Shown here: positions 1 to 8,596 of the stretch, in pieces | Layout of the letters: the number at the start of each line of letters is the position of its first letter | Numbering within the stretch: the stretch's first letter is position 1 | DNA from: JAVBWI01 sp036677445 | GTDB lineage: Bacteria; Bacillota; Clostridia; Christensenellales; CAG-138 | DNA: 64,000 bases | Assembly: GCA_036677445.1 (NCBI GenBank) | Contig: JAVBWI010000007.1 | Location: forward strand, 109,219 to 173,218 | Reading direction: 5' to 3' | Notes under the pieces: model-generated | Databases searched by the model: none | What the model saw: only the letters and a program-made list of their open reading frames with translations | What the model was told of the DNA's origin: nothing | Position numbers and translations under genes: made by a program

Positions 1-257
1 TTGACGCGCGGCTCAAATTTCACAAACGAGGGCGCGTTGAGTACCACCACATAATCGCAAAGCCTGCGTGAGGGCGAGCCGATACGCTTGTCGCTCACGA
101 CTAGCGTGCCGTTGGAGGTGCCGCCGCGCATTTCCGCGCCGTAGGCGGGGTAATACGTCACATTGAGCTGTGCGTCGTTGCCGGCATAGGCCAGCAGTTT
201 GCCCATCGTCTGCACGCCCTGGCCGCCGAAGCCGCCGATCAATAAACTTTTATCCAT
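1..257 (-). CDS. 2-oxoacid:ferredoxin oxidoreductase gamma subunit, N-terminal part (cut by window edge)
   Basis: About 85 N-terminal residues are visible, beginning MDKSLLIGGFGGQGVQ; the gene runs off the left edge. The GGFGGQG loop and the following EMRGGTSNG segment are typical of the gamma subunit of CoA-acylating 2-oxoacid:ferredoxin oxidoreductases (KorC/VorA type), which lines the active site with the alpha and beta subunits. It is the fourth gene of the operon, after ferredoxin, alpha and beta, and starts one base after the beta stop, so it is surely co-transcribed and probably translationally coupled. The exact oxoacid (branched-chain or 2-oxoglutarate) cannot be decided from this fragment. 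Confidence 0.9.
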   Translation of the reverse strand, partial: MDKSLLIGGFGGQGVQTMGKLLAYAGNDAQLNVTYYPAYGAEMRGGTSNGTLVVSDKRIGSPSRRLCDYVVVLNAPSFVKFEPRV

Positions 258-258
258 A

Positions 259-1002
259 TCACTTAACCTCCGTGTCTTTGAACACGCCGACGGGGAATAC
301 CGGGAACACCATCTCTTCTATGTATTTCGGCGTCTGCTCCGGCGCCACGCCCCAGTTGGTCGGGCAGGCGGAAAGCAGCTCGATATAGGAATACCCCTTG
401 TCGTTCATTTGGATATCGATAGCCTTTGCGATGCCCTTTTTCGCCTGCAGGATATGCTTGGGCGTATGCAGTGAAAAACGCGCCGCGTATTTTACTGCGG
501 GGAGTGTCGCCAGTATTTCCGCCAAATGCACGGGATACCCGCTTACGCCCGGGTCACGCCCGTAAATGGCCGTGGTGGCCTTCTGACCCACCAGCGTGCA
601 GGGGGAAAGCTGCCCGCCCGTCATGCCGTAGATCTGGTTGTTGATCATAATCACAGTGATGGGTTCACCGCGGTTGGCCGTATAAAACGTCTCCGCCAAG
701 CCGATGGAAGCCGCGTCGCCATCCCCCTGATAGGTCATCACGAGCTTATCCTTCTGGGCGTGCTTGAGCCCAACGGCATTTGCCGCCGCCCTGCCGTGCA
801 GGGAACCAAGGACGTCGAAGTTGAAATAATCCTTCGCGAGGATGGCGCAGCCGACGGGCAGCACCATGATGGTTTTGCCGCGAAGGCCCTTTTCTTCTAT
901 TGTTTCGGCTATAATTTTATGGGCGGTGGTATGCATGCAGCCGGGGCAGTAGCCGCTGCTCACAGGCATCAGCGCTTCGCTTTTTTTGTATACAAGCTCC
1001 AT
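259..1002 (-). CDS. 2-oxoacid:ferredoxin oxidoreductase beta subunit (thiamine-diphosphate binding)
   Basis: A 247-residue protein of the TPP-binding beta subunit family. It starts near a GYCPGCMH motif, which resembles the Fe-S/TPP-proximal CxxC region of this family. The TPP/Mg motif is GDGDAASIG around residue 95, followed by NNQIYGMTGGQ, the usual NxxYGMTGGQ signature. With the alpha and gamma subunits it decarboxylates a 2-oxoacid and passes electrons to ferredoxin, giving acyl-CoA. It lies 12 bases after the alpha gene and one base before gamma. Length and order (D-alpha-beta-gamma) match the VOR/KOR layout of Clostridia. Substrate specificity is inferred only. Confidence 0.92.
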   Translation of the reverse strand: MELVYKKSEALMPVSSGYCPGCMHTTAHKIIAETIEEKGLRGKTIMVLPVGCAILAKDYFNFDVLGSLHGRAAANAVGLKHAQKDKLVMTYQGDGDAASIGLAETFYTANRGEPITVIMINNQIYGMTGGQLSPCTLVGQKATTAIYGRDPGVSGYPVHLAEILATLPAVKYAARFSLHTPKHILQAKKGIAKAIDIQMNDKGYSYIELLSACPTNWGVAPEQTPKYIEEMVFPVFPVGVFKDTEVK

Positions 1003-1014
1003 ACGTATCCTCCT

Positions 1015-2067
1015 TTACAGCATGCTGCGCACGGCAGCCTGTATCTCGTCCGGGGTGATGATGACGCCGCCGGAGCGTGAGAAGAACCTGTGCTCAAAAC
1101 GTCCGCGCAGCACACGGTCCACATCATAATAAAACTGTCCGGGGTCGCTCATTTCCACAGTCAATACTTTTTTGACCTGCCGGTCGGACAGCGCCTGGAA
1201 CTGCTTTACGGGGAAGGGATGCAGCGTAACCGCGCGCAGCATGCCCACCTTGATTCCCTCCTCACGCAGGTCGTCGATAGCCGTCTTTGCGATGCGCGCC
1301 GAGGATCCCCAGGCGGCGATGACGTATTCCGCGTCGTCCAGACGATACTCTTCCGCGACGGCAAGCTCATCCTCCCACTTCTGGTACATGGCGGCGGCCG
1401 CCTTATACCAGCTTTCCAGCTTGAGATTATCAAACGTGAAGTCCAGTACCAGCCGGCGTTCCCGGCCTTCGCAGCCGGAAGCGATGTAATCGCGCTCGGG
1501 GATATCCTTTTTGGGTTCGGGCAGCTCAACGGGCTCGAGCATCTGCCCCAGCATGCCGTCGGTCAGCACGATGACGGCGCAGCGGTATTCATCCGCAATA
1601 TCAAACGCGCGGTATGTCCAGTCTACCGCTTCCTGGGCGGATTCGGGGCCTACGGTAAAGGCTTTTAAGCCGCCGTGTCCCAGCGTTTTGGTTGCGTAGT
1701 TGTAATCGCTCTGGGAAGCGAGTATGTGGCCGCCGCCCGCGCCGCTCCGCTGCACATCCACGATGACGGCCGGGAACCGCGCCGCGGAAATGAAGGACAT
1801 GCCTTCCGCCATAAGGGAAAACCCCGGGCCGGAGGTGGCGGTCATCGCCCGCGCGCCGCCCGCGGATGCACCCGCGATCATGTTGATCGCCGCAACTTCG
1901 CTTTCCGCCTGCACGAAATCCCCCCCATGCTTTTGCATTTCATGGGACAGATACTCCGTGATGGAGGATTGCGGCGTGATGGGATAGCCCGCATAGAACT
2001 TGCACCCCGCGCGCAGAGCGGCCTCGCAGACCGCGATATTGCCTTCCATGACTACTTTCTTTGTCAA
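1015..2067 (-). CDS. vorB: 2-oxoacid:ferredoxin oxidoreductase alpha subunit, VorB-like
   Basis: About 350 residues with the pyrimidine-binding fold of the alpha subunit: an opening of KKVVMEGNIAVCEAALRAGC, the GYPITPQSS motif near residue 30, and ATSGPGFSLMAEG near residue 80. It best resembles the clostridial 3-methyl-2-oxobutanoate dehydrogenase subunit VorB, which acts on branched-chain 2-oxoacids, but KorA enzymes for 2-oxoglutarate are close relatives. I choose the TTG at 2067 because AAAGGGGTG lies just upstream at a good distance; a GTG at 2085, overlapping the ferredoxin stop, is the alternative and adds six residues. The gene follows ferredoxin directly. Confidence 0.88.
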   Translation of the reverse strand: MTKKVVMEGNIAVCEAALRAGCKFYAGYPITPQSSITEYLSHEMQKHGGDFVQAESEVAAINMIAGASAGGARAMTATSGPGFSLMAEGMSFISAARFPAVIVDVQRSGAGGGHILASQSDYNYATKTLGHGGLKAFTVGPESAQEAVDWTYRAFDIADEYRCAVIVLTDGMLGQMLEPVELPEPKKDIPERDYIASGCEGRERRLVLDFTFDNLKLESWYKAAAAMYQKWEDELAVAEEYRLDDAEYVIAAWGSSARIAKTAIDDLREEGIKVGMLRAVTLHPFPVKQFQALSDRQVKKVLTVEMSDPGQFYYDVDRVLRGRFEHRFFSRSGGVIITPDEIQAAVRSML

Positions 2068-2081
2068 TGCGCTCACCCCTT

Positions 2082-2285
2082 TCACTTATACACGCTGATG
2101 GCGGAATCCGGGCACATCACTGCGCACAGCGCGCAGCCGTTGCATTGCCCGGTCTGCACCTGCTCGGCATAATAATAGCCCATCGAGTTGTTCTTCTCTC
2201 CGATTCGGATGAGTTTTCGGGGGCAGGCAGCCAAACATAGCTTGCAGCCCTTGCACAGCTCCGCATCGATCACGATCTTACCCAT
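2082..2285 (-). CDS. 4Fe-4S dicluster ferredoxin subunit of the 2-oxoacid oxidoreductase
   Basis: A 67-residue bacterial-type ferredoxin with two cluster motifs, CKGCKLCLAACP and CNGCALCAVMCP, each CxxCxxCxxxCP. It is the delta (electron-carrying) subunit, relaying electrons from the TPP subunit to external ferredoxin. The ATG at 2285 has an excellent AGGAGG site upstream; a longer reading from 2333 would cross the promoter and is rejected. It is the first gene of the four-gene operon, and its stop region overlaps the possible GTG start of the alpha subunit. Confidence 0.93.
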   Translation of the reverse strand: MGKIVIDAELCKGCKLCLAACPRKLIRIGEKNNSMGYYYAEQVQTGQCNGCALCAVMCPDSAISVYK

Positions 2286-2326
2286 GGCGAATACCTCCTG
2301 TCGTAATTGTATATCAAGAACTGTTC

Positions 2327-2340
2327 TGACCAATTGACCA
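2327..2340. promoter_or_regulatory. Candidate operator between the promoter and start of the oxidoreductase operon
   Basis: TGACCAATTGACCA (plus strand) is a direct repeat of TGACCA separated by two bases, placed just downstream of the minus-strand -10 element. Position suggests a repressor site. Two GntR/FadR-type regulators are encoded immediately to the right, so autoregulatory or operon control by them is plausible, but this is inference. Confidence 0.4.
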
Positions 2341-2341
2341 A

Positions 2342-2371
2342 ACTATAGTATATAAAAGCGCACTTTGTCAA
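2342..2371 (-). promoter_or_regulatory. Sigma-A-type promoter of the 2-oxoacid oxidoreductase operon
   Basis: On the minus strand TTGACA (2371-2366), an 18-base spacer and TATAGT (2347-2342). It lies about 57 bases upstream of the ferredoxin start, giving a leader that holds the candidate operator. Confidence 0.65.
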
Positions 2372-2432
2372 TGGCTTATGAACAATATATTAAACAGTGA
2401 GTTTTTTTGCATGGCGGCGGCCGGCCGCTTTC

Positions 2433-2462
2433 TTGACGGTATTCTTCGCTTTGGCTTATAAT
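2433..2462 (+). promoter_or_regulatory. Sigma-A-type promoter of the GntR regulator pair
   Basis: TTGACG at 2433, an 18-base spacer and a perfect TATAAT at 2457. It lies 31 bases upstream of the ATG at 2493, which supports that start rather than an upstream one that would place the promoter inside the gene. Confidence 0.7.
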
Positions 2463-2492
2463 AGCCACAAAGCAGGAAATGAGGCGGCAACG

Positions 2493-3200
2493 ATGCGCGA
2501 AATGGAAACGGGAATAGTAAATTTCACACCGGCCAAGCCCAAGCGTGCATCCGAGCTCGTGTTTGAACAGATCGAAAGCCTGATTCTTTCAGGCAAGCTC
2601 AAGGCAGACGACCGTCTGCCTTCCGAACGTACGCTGATGCAGCTTTATGGGCGCAGCCACCCGACGATACGCGAAGCCCTGCGCATGCTCGAAAGCGCAA
2701 AATACATCCGCGTGATCCCCGGCGGCAGGGCGGTGGTGCTTTCCTGCGATGAAACCGCCATCAAGGAACCGCTCAACGAATTGATGCAATTCAACCGGCT
2801 ATCGCCAGAGCAGCTGTTTGAGTTTATGGCGCTGTGCGAGCCGGATTTTTCAGCGCTGGCGGCGGAACGCCGTACTGACGGCGACCTTGCTATGCTCCGG
2901 CACAGCCTGGACGCTGTGGCGGGGCAAACGCTCTCCGCAGAGTATTATCAGGGGATTTCCCTGTTGCACACAGGAATCCTGCGGGCGGCGCACAACCCCA
3001 TCGCCGTTACGCTGTGGGAGACCGTCGGCGATCTTCTTCAAGGCGAGGGGCTGACGCAGCTTGCGGCTATGCTTCGCCCAGAAGCGGACCCCATACAAAC
3101 GCATACGCAGTTGTACGCGGCCATCGCGGCGCAGGACCCGGCCGCCGCGATAGCTTGCGCGCAAAACTGCTGGAAGGAATCGCTCTATGAAGGACGTTGA
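2493..3200 (+). CDS. GntR-family transcriptional regulator, FadR subfamily (first of pair)
   Basis: 235 residues. An N-terminal winged helix-turn-helix (roughly residues 15-85, with RLPSERTLMQLYG and the recognition-helix segment SHPTIREALRML) is followed by an all-helical FCD ligand domain. FCD domains usually bind a metal and an organic acid through Asp and three His. Here the first two His positions (SLLHTG, QTHTQL) are recognisable, but the Asp and the last His (AQNCW) are absent. It overlaps the next regulator by 14 bases, so the two are translationally coupled. Divergence from the oxidoreductase operon suggests control of oxoacid or amino acid catabolism. AGGCGG precedes the chosen ATG. 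Confidence 0.88.
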   Translation: MREMETGIVNFTPAKPKRASELVFEQIESLILSGKLKADDRLPSERTLMQLYGRSHPTIREALRMLESAKYIRVIPGGRAVVLSCDETAIKEPLNELMQFNRLSPEQLFEFMALCEPDFSALAAERRTDGDLAMLRHSLDAVAGQTLSAEYYQGISLLHTGILRAAHNPIAVTLWETVGDLLQGEGLTQLAAMLRPEADPIQTHTQLYAAIAAQDPAAAIACAQNCWKESLYEGR

Positions 3201-3891
3201 CCGCTCTTTGTTCACAGGCGTCCCGGCAAAGAAGGTATCCGAAATCATATACGAACAGATACGGGAGAAAATCCTCGCGCAGGAGCTGAAACCCGGCGAC
3301 CGGCTGCCCACGGAGCGGACGCTGATCACACTGTTCGACTGCAGCCGCCCTACCATCCGGGAAGCCTTGCGCATGCTGGAGCAGAACCATTATGTGACCA
3401 TACTGCGCGGCAGCGGCATATTCGTAAACCCGGCCTCCACGGCCGGGGTGGAGCGCAACCTGCACGCGCTGATTCGCATGGAAAAAATCAGCAAGAACGA
3501 TGTGCAGGAAGTGCGCGAGATCTGCGAAACACTTGCGGTCCGCCTGGCGGCGCTGCGGCGCACGGATGCGGATATCGCGGCGATGAATGAGATACTTTCC
3601 CGCAGCCAGGAGCAGATTCAGGACTTTGATTCCTTTTTCCAATGCGGCGTCGCACTCAACGACGCTTTTGCGCGCGCTTCCAAAAACCCGGTATTCCGCA
3701 TTGTCAACAGCATGACCGCGCCGTTTAGCCGGGAGCAGGTTTATTCCCATCCGGAAGGCGCCAACTCCATTTCCCGCAGTGAAATTCTATCGCAGCACCG
3801 CGGCATTGTGGAAGCCATTATCGCCCGCGACGCGGAGCTGGCCTGCGCCCGCAACCGCGCGCACATCAAGGGCACGTTTTCAACGATTTAG
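3187..3891 (+). CDS. GntR-family transcriptional regulator, FadR subfamily (second of pair)
   Basis: 234 residues, paralogous to the preceding protein. The winged helix is in residues 10-80 (RLPTERTLITLFD, then SRPTIREALRMLEQ) and an FCD effector domain follows. The metal-site pattern is again incomplete, but differently: the first His is replaced (ALNDAFARAS) while the later ones (SQHRGI and NRAHI) remain. The start lies inside the end of the upstream gene. It sits before a YfcC-type carrier, which may be part of its regulon. Whether the two proteins form a heterodimer is an open inference. Confidence 0.88.
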   Translation: MKDVDRSLFTGVPAKKVSEIIYEQIREKILAQELKPGDRLPTERTLITLFDCSRPTIREALRMLEQNHYVTILRGSGIFVNPASTAGVERNLHALIRMEKISKNDVQEVREICETLAVRLAALRRTDADIAAMNEILSRSQEQIQDFDSFFQCGVALNDAFARASKNPVFRIVNSMTAPFSREQVYSHPEGANSISRSEILSQHRGIVEAIIARDAELACARNRAHIKGTFSTI

Positions 3892-3985
3892 CTCCCCAAA
3901 ACCGAAACGCTGATCTGCATTGCATGCAGCCGCGCGCATATCGAATGCGCGTCCTTCCAGCATTTCACCGCGAAAAGGAGAAACC

Positions 3986-5422
3986 ATGGAGCAAAAGCAG
4001 AATGTCCGGGTATTCAATATCGGCATCAAAACATTCCTCGGCGCGCTTGTGATGCTGTTCGTACTGATGGTGCTGACCTACGCGCTGACCATGGTGCTGC
4101 CCGCGGGCAGCTACGAACGTGTGCTTGCGGACGGAAAGGAAATGATCGTCGCGGGCACATACGCCCCCGCCGAGGGAGGCATTCCCTTCTGGAAATGGCT
4201 GCTTTCGCCGTTACTTGTGCTCTCGGGGGAAGACGGGTTCACGATACTTGCCATCATCGCGTTTTTGCTGGTGATCGGCGGCGCGTTCTCCGCCCTTGAC
4301 GCGCACGGCGTGATGAGCTATATGCTCGGGCGCATCTACAGCAGATTTGAAAAGAAACGGTACTATTTGCTCGCCGTCGTATCGCTGTTCTTTATGGGGA
4401 TGGGTTCCCTCGTGGGCTCTTTTGAAGAATGCGTGCCGCTCGTTCCGCTGTGCGCGGCGCTTGCGTATTCCTTGGGCTGGGACGCGCTGGTCGGCTTGGG
4501 CATGAGCGTGTTCGCCGTTGGCTGCGGGTTTGCGGCCGGCGTAATGAACCCGTTTACCGTAGGCGTCGCGCAGGAGCTTGCGGGGCTTTCGATGTTCTCC
4601 GGCATGGGCATGCGCGTGATCTCCTTTGTCGCGGTCTATGGCATACTGATGGCGTTTTTAATACCTTACGCCCGCCGCATTGAACGCGACCCCAAGCGCT
4701 CCCCCGTTTACGATGAGGCGGCGCGGGAAAAGTGGGCCGCGCTCCGGCTGGATTTCCAGAGGGAAGCGCGCATGGACCGCGCGCTGTATCTGTTCGCGGG
4801 AATATTGCTGCTCGGTATACTGTTCATCGTCACCTCCAGCTTCGTTCCTTCGCTGCAGGGGATCGTCATGCCTGTGATCGCGCTGATGTTTCTCATTGCG
4901 GGTACGGCTTCGGTGCTCGCCTCCGGCATGAAGCTGCGCGCCTTCATAAAGCATTTCATAAAAGGGGTAACCAGCATACTGCCCGCGGTGCTGCTGATAC
5001 TCATGGCAAGCTCCGTCAAATACACGCTGGTGGAAGCGCATATACTCGATACGATACTATACGGCGTACTCAACTGGACGCAATCCGCATCACAGAACGC
5101 CGTGGTGCTGGTGATCTACCTGCTGGTGCTGGTGATGAACCTGTTCATTGCGTCCGGTTCCGCAAAGGCGTTTTTGCTGATGCCGCTTATCGCGCCCCTT
5201 GCGGATATGACCGGCATTTCCCGCCAGCTTTCCGTGCTCGCGTTTATATACGGCGACGGCTTCAGCAACGTGTTTTACCCCACCAACCCCGTATTGCTCA
5301 TAAGCCTTGGCATCGTGGGCGTAACCTACGGCAAATGGGCGCGCTGGAGCGTCAAAATGCAGCTTGCGATACTCGCCGCCACCTGTGCGCTGCTGCTGTT
5401 GGCGAATGCGGTTGGGTATTGA
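3986..5422 (+). CDS. YfcC/C4-dicarboxylate anaerobic carrier-like transporter
   Basis: 478 residues with about a dozen hydrophobic segments spread over the length; membrane segments begin near residue 12 (FLGALVMLFVLMVLTYALTM), followed by LPAGSYER. This is the layout of the YfcC / ArcD-like branch of the C4-dicarboxylate anaerobic carrier family, secondary transporters of amino or carboxylic acids. ATG 3986 has AAAAGGAG seven bases upstream; a longer frame from 3920 has no ribosome site. It follows the two GntR genes after 94 bases and may supply the substrate whose oxoacid is oxidised by the divergent operon. The substrate is not readable from sequence. Confidence 0.8.
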   Translation: MEQKQNVRVFNIGIKTFLGALVMLFVLMVLTYALTMVLPAGSYERVLADGKEMIVAGTYAPAEGGIPFWKWLLSPLLVLSGEDGFTILAIIAFLLVIGGAFSALDAHGVMSYMLGRIYSRFEKKRYYLLAVVSLFFMGMGSLVGSFEECVPLVPLCAALAYSLGWDALVGLGMSVFAVGCGFAAGVMNPFTVGVAQELAGLSMFSGMGMRVISFVAVYGILMAFLIPYARRIERDPKRSPVYDEAAREKWAALRLDFQREARMDRALYLFAGILLLGILFIVTSSFVPSLQGIVMPVIALMFLIAGTASVLASGMKLRAFIKHFIKGVTSILPAVLLILMASSVKYTLVEAHILDTILYGVLNWTQSASQNAVVLVIYLLVLVMNLFIASGSAKAFLLMPLIAPLADMTGISRQLSVLAFIYGDGFSNVFYPTNPVLLISLGIVGVTYGKWARWSVKMQLAILAATCALLLLANAVGY

Positions 5423-5454
5423 GAAGGTAAGTATGCGTTGTTGAATATAATTTG

Positions 5455-5483
5455 TTGACTGTATTGACCGCCGGAACTATAAT
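5455..5483 (+). promoter_or_regulatory. Sigma-A-type promoter of the lipoprotein gene
   Basis: TTGACT at 5455, a 17-base spacer and TATAAT at 5478, about 90 bases before the coding start. Confidence 0.7.
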
Positions 5484-5572
5484 CAATAGGGTTTATATCC
5501 ATCTGTATCCAAAAAAGAAATGATTCTGCAGCCGCATTTACCCGGCTGCAAACCAAATTTAGGAGTATGACC

Positions 5573-6307
5573 TTGAAAAAATTTCTGCTACTGTTGGCTG
5601 CGCTCTTTGCACTCTCCACCGTTCTTACCGCCTGTGCCCCTGCTGCGGAGGGAACTAACGGAACAGAGCCAGCCGCAATCCCCTCCCCCGTTGTTAGCGA
5701 TACGCCCGCAAAAACACCTATGGCTTCGGAGACGCCCGCTGCCACGCCGGATTTAAACGAAGTCAAAAAAAATATGGATGCCATGACGCCTATACTTGAT
5801 TCCATCGTACGCACCATGGGCATAGGCGAAGACTCCAGCTATACGCCGCAGGACGCGGAGTTTTTCTGGAGAGTACTGTACCTGATGGGCTTGAACTGGG
5901 GTTACGACAATCCGCAGGCGGAACTAACTGATGCGTATGTCGTAGTAAGCCCGCAGAAGATGCGGGAATTTGCCTCGGCCGCATTTCTTAATTACAACGA
6001 ACTGTCCAATGTGCCGGAACGTCTGTCCGCTTCCATATGGTATGACGAGGAGAAGGACGCTTACTGCCTCGCCCATTCCGACGCGGGCGGGGGCGGCGTC
6101 CAGACCCGGGTTGATGCGTTCGACGTTGCGGAGAATGGGGCCATTACTGCCCAGATGGGCCTGTATGACGGGCCGGATATATTCCTGGGCGCGATTGAGT
6201 TTACGTTGGCTGCCAACCCCTGCTTGGGCGCTGCCGGTGAACCGAGTTACCCTTATGCCGTCAGCGCAGCGGTTCTTGCCGTTTCCAACCTTGAGCTTAA
6301 GCAATAA
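5573..6307 (+). CDS. Putative secreted lipoprotein of unknown function
   Basis: About 244 residues. A signal peptide (KKFLLLLAALFALSTVLTACAP) ends in a TACA lipobox, so the mature protein would be lipid-anchored at its Cys. A Thr/Pro/Ala-rich linker (residues about 25-60) leads to a globular domain with no motif I recognise. I prefer the TTG at 5573 because AGGAG lies seven bases upstream; the ATG at 5567 is only one base from that site. It has its own promoter and is convergent with the helicase gene. Function unknown. Confidence 0.7.
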   Translation: MKKFLLLLAALFALSTVLTACAPAAEGTNGTEPAAIPSPVVSDTPAKTPMASETPAATPDLNEVKKNMDAMTPILDSIVRTMGIGEDSSYTPQDAEFFWRVLYLMGLNWGYDNPQAELTDAYVVVSPQKMREFASAAFLNYNELSNVPERLSASIWYDEEKDAYCLAHSDAGGGGVQTRVDAFDVAENGAITAQMGLYDGPDIFLGAIEFTLAANPCLGAAGEPSYPYAVSAAVLAVSNLELKQ

Positions 6308-6391
6308 TGCAGATTAAGCAAACGTCTTGTTCCTGCGCATACCGGAACTTGACGAACTGACACCGCGGCGGCGCAGCCTATCCCTATCCCT

Positions 6392-8473
6392 CTACCCTAC
6401 CCTAATCGCACCGGAGCCGCAGCAGGTGGGCAGGTGTATCTTTTTTGTTCCCGAAAGAAACCGTATGGTTGCGATCTCCCCCTCGCGGGAAATAACGGTA
6501 CCGTTGCCGAAGCGGGCGTGCACCACGTGCGCGCCCTTTCTGAATTCCGAGCAGTCGCCCGTATAGGCGGCTTTTTTGTCTGGCGCCGCTTTGCCCGCAG
6601 GCCGCACGGGAGAAGGGAACAGCCAGCCGATAAAGCGGGAGGGCGAGATGTCCCCGCCGAATGCTTGCTCCGCGCTTACGATCTCCAATTCGTCGCGCGC
6701 ACGGGTAACGCCCACATAGAACAGGCGAAGCTCCTCGGCAAAGTGTCTTTCGCGTTCCTCCGGCGAATCTGAATCGCTGCGGGCGGGGAGTATGCCCTCG
6801 TACGCATCCATGAGCACCACGCGGTCAAACTCCAGCCCCTTTGCGGAATGCAGCGTGGAAAGCGTTATGCCGCCTGAGCGCTCCGGCGGCGTGATTTGCC
6901 GAAGCTCCTCTATGCGGCTCAAAAACTGCGGTATGGAGGCGCACTGCTGCGCGACGGCGCGCAGCACATCCGCCTTGGGGCGCAGCGCTTCGGCTGTGGC
7001 GAAAGATTGCTTTTTGCCCGCCAATATGCCACAGGCGGTATCAATGGCGTCCAGCGGCTTTGCAGTGCGCATACGGTCGAACTGTTTTTTCATCTCCTCG
7101 GCGGCGGTGGCCGCGCGCGGGTTGCGGTTTTTTACCAGTTCCACATCCGCGAGTATATCCAAGCAGGCGCGCCGCCCGCCCGACTTCTGTTGCACTGCGT
7201 CCAGCGTATCCCGCGCGGTATACAGGCCCAGCTTATGGTAGAGCCGTGTATACAACGCATAATCGCTTTGTGCCTGTGAGAACTCCAGCAAGGCAAGAAT
7301 TTGCAGCATATATGCGCCGCTTAACGCCGCGGCGCTTTTATCCCTGCAGGCGTAGGGGATGCCGCGCCTTTGCAGAATATCCACCAGCGGTACGGCGGAT
7401 TCGTTGTTGCGGTAAAGCACTGCCTGCGTCCGCCCCTGCGCCGCGTACCGTACGAGCTGATCGGCAATGGTGGCGTGCTGCTCGCGCAGGTCCTTAAGCA
7501 CAGTGTGCCGGATGGGCGCGCCTTCCGGCTTGACGGCGCGCATGTTTTTGCTGCGCCGTTCCCGGTTGTGGCGTATGAGCGTGTTGGCTGCATCGGTGAT
7601 AGCACATGTGCTCCTGAAATTGGTTTCCATCAGCAGCACGCGCGCGCCGGGGTAAATGCGTTCGAATTCCATCAATACCCTGGGGTGCGCCGCGCGGAAG
7701 CCGTAAATGCTTTGGTCCTCGTCTCCCACCATGCATATGTTGCCGTACCGCCTGGCGATCAAATACAATATCCTGTGCTGGATATACGAGGTATCCTGCG
7801 CCTCGTCCACGCTGATATAACGGTAGGTTTCCTGCAATTCATGCAATACAGCGGGATCGTCTAAAAGAAGCCGGTAAGCCATATGCAGCTGGTCGTCAAA
7901 ATCCATTTTTCCCTGCCGGAAAAGCGTCTCTTTGTATGCGCGGAATATGGCGGGGAAATCCGGGTCGATGCTTGTAAGCCCTTCCACACCGGCATCATCC
8001 ATCAGCATGTTTTTGGCGTAGCTGACGCCGGTATCGATCTGCCGTATGGTATTCTCGGAGAAAGCGTCCGCGTTTTTGCTGTGCTGAAAGAACAGGCTTT
8101 TGAGCAGCTTTTCGCGCTCGGCGTCCCCGATCATCCGAACGGCGTCCCTGCCCAAATACCGGTACAAAACGCCGACGCAAAAGCTGTGTATGGTGCTAAA
8201 GTGCGGAATCTCCCCAACAGCGCCGCCGAAGAGCGAAGCAAAGCGCGCTTTCATTTCCTCCGCCGCCGCGCGCGAAAACGTCAGCGTGAGTATCTGCCTT
8301 GCCGGTATTCCGGCGCAAAGCAGCATATAGCCCGCGCGCAGCACGATGGCGCTGGTCTTGCCGCTGCCGGGCACCGCCAAAAGCAGCGTCGCGCCGTCAA
8401 CCCGCTCTACCGCCGCGATCTGCTGCTGTGTAAGCCCGGGCGCATAAGTTTTAAAAAATTGCTGTGAGTCCAT
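6392..8473 (-). CDS. UvrD/PcrA-like superfamily 1 ATP-dependent DNA helicase
   Basis: 693 residues. SF1A motifs in order: Walker A AVPGSGKT (residues 33-40), motif II VDEAQD (near 223), GDEDQSIYGFRAA (near 249), an FRST motif (TNFRSTCAIT), a late STLHSAKGLEFDRV motif, and VGVTRARDEL. The C terminus (FRKGAHVVHARFGNGTVIS...) resembles the Tudor-like domain by which PcrA/UvrD binds RNA polymerase. It is shorter than a typical 720-780-residue UvrD. ATG 8473 has an AAAGGATGG site; upstream in-frame codons have no ribosome site. It probably acts in repair or replication-conflict resolution. Confidence 0.9.
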   Translation of the reverse strand: MDSQQFFKTYAPGLTQQQIAAVERVDGATLLLAVPGSGKTSAIVLRAGYMLLCAGIPARQILTLTFSRAAAEEMKARFASLFGGAVGEIPHFSTIHSFCVGVLYRYLGRDAVRMIGDAEREKLLKSLFFQHSKNADAFSENTIRQIDTGVSYAKNMLMDDAGVEGLTSIDPDFPAIFRAYKETLFRQGKMDFDDQLHMAYRLLLDDPAVLHELQETYRYISVDEAQDTSYIQHRILYLIARRYGNICMVGDEDQSIYGFRAAHPRVLMEFERIYPGARVLLMETNFRSTCAITDAANTLIRHNRERRSKNMRAVKPEGAPIRHTVLKDLREQHATIADQLVRYAAQGRTQAVLYRNNESAVPLVDILQRRGIPYACRDKSAAALSGAYMLQILALLEFSQAQSDYALYTRLYHKLGLYTARDTLDAVQQKSGGRRACLDILADVELVKNRNPRAATAAEEMKKQFDRMRTAKPLDAIDTACGILAGKKQSFATAEALRPKADVLRAVAQQCASIPQFLSRIEELRQITPPERSGGITLSTLHSAKGLEFDRVVLMDAYEGILPARSDSDSPEERERHFAEELRLFYVGVTRARDELEIVSAEQAFGGDISPSRFIGWLFPSPVRPAGKAAPDKKAAYTGDCSEFRKGAHVVHARFGNGTVISREGEIATIRFLSGTKKIHLPTCCGSGAIRVG

Positions 8474-8535
8474 CCGCCATCCTTTGTGCTGTTTTGTTGC
8501 AGTCTGATTATACAACAATTCGATATCATATAGAA

Positions 8536-8564
8536 GCGCGCCGCTCATCACATGAGCGGCGCGC
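8536..8564 (-). terminator. Perfect 13-bp hairpin between the DUF606 pair and helicase
   Basis: Arms 8536-8548 and 8552-8564 with a CAC loop. On the minus strand it follows the DUF606 gene stop by about 30 bases and is trailed by TTCTATAT, a weak U-tract. It may end the DUF606 transcript before the helicase. Confidence 0.55.
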
Positions 8565-8596
8565 AAAAATACTTCTTATTTATGAAGCCGATGAGT

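Noticed and set aside
2082..2333. Longer ferredoxin start at 2333
   Set aside because: It would cover the candidate operator and come almost at the -10 element; the ATG at 2285 has the proper ribosome site.
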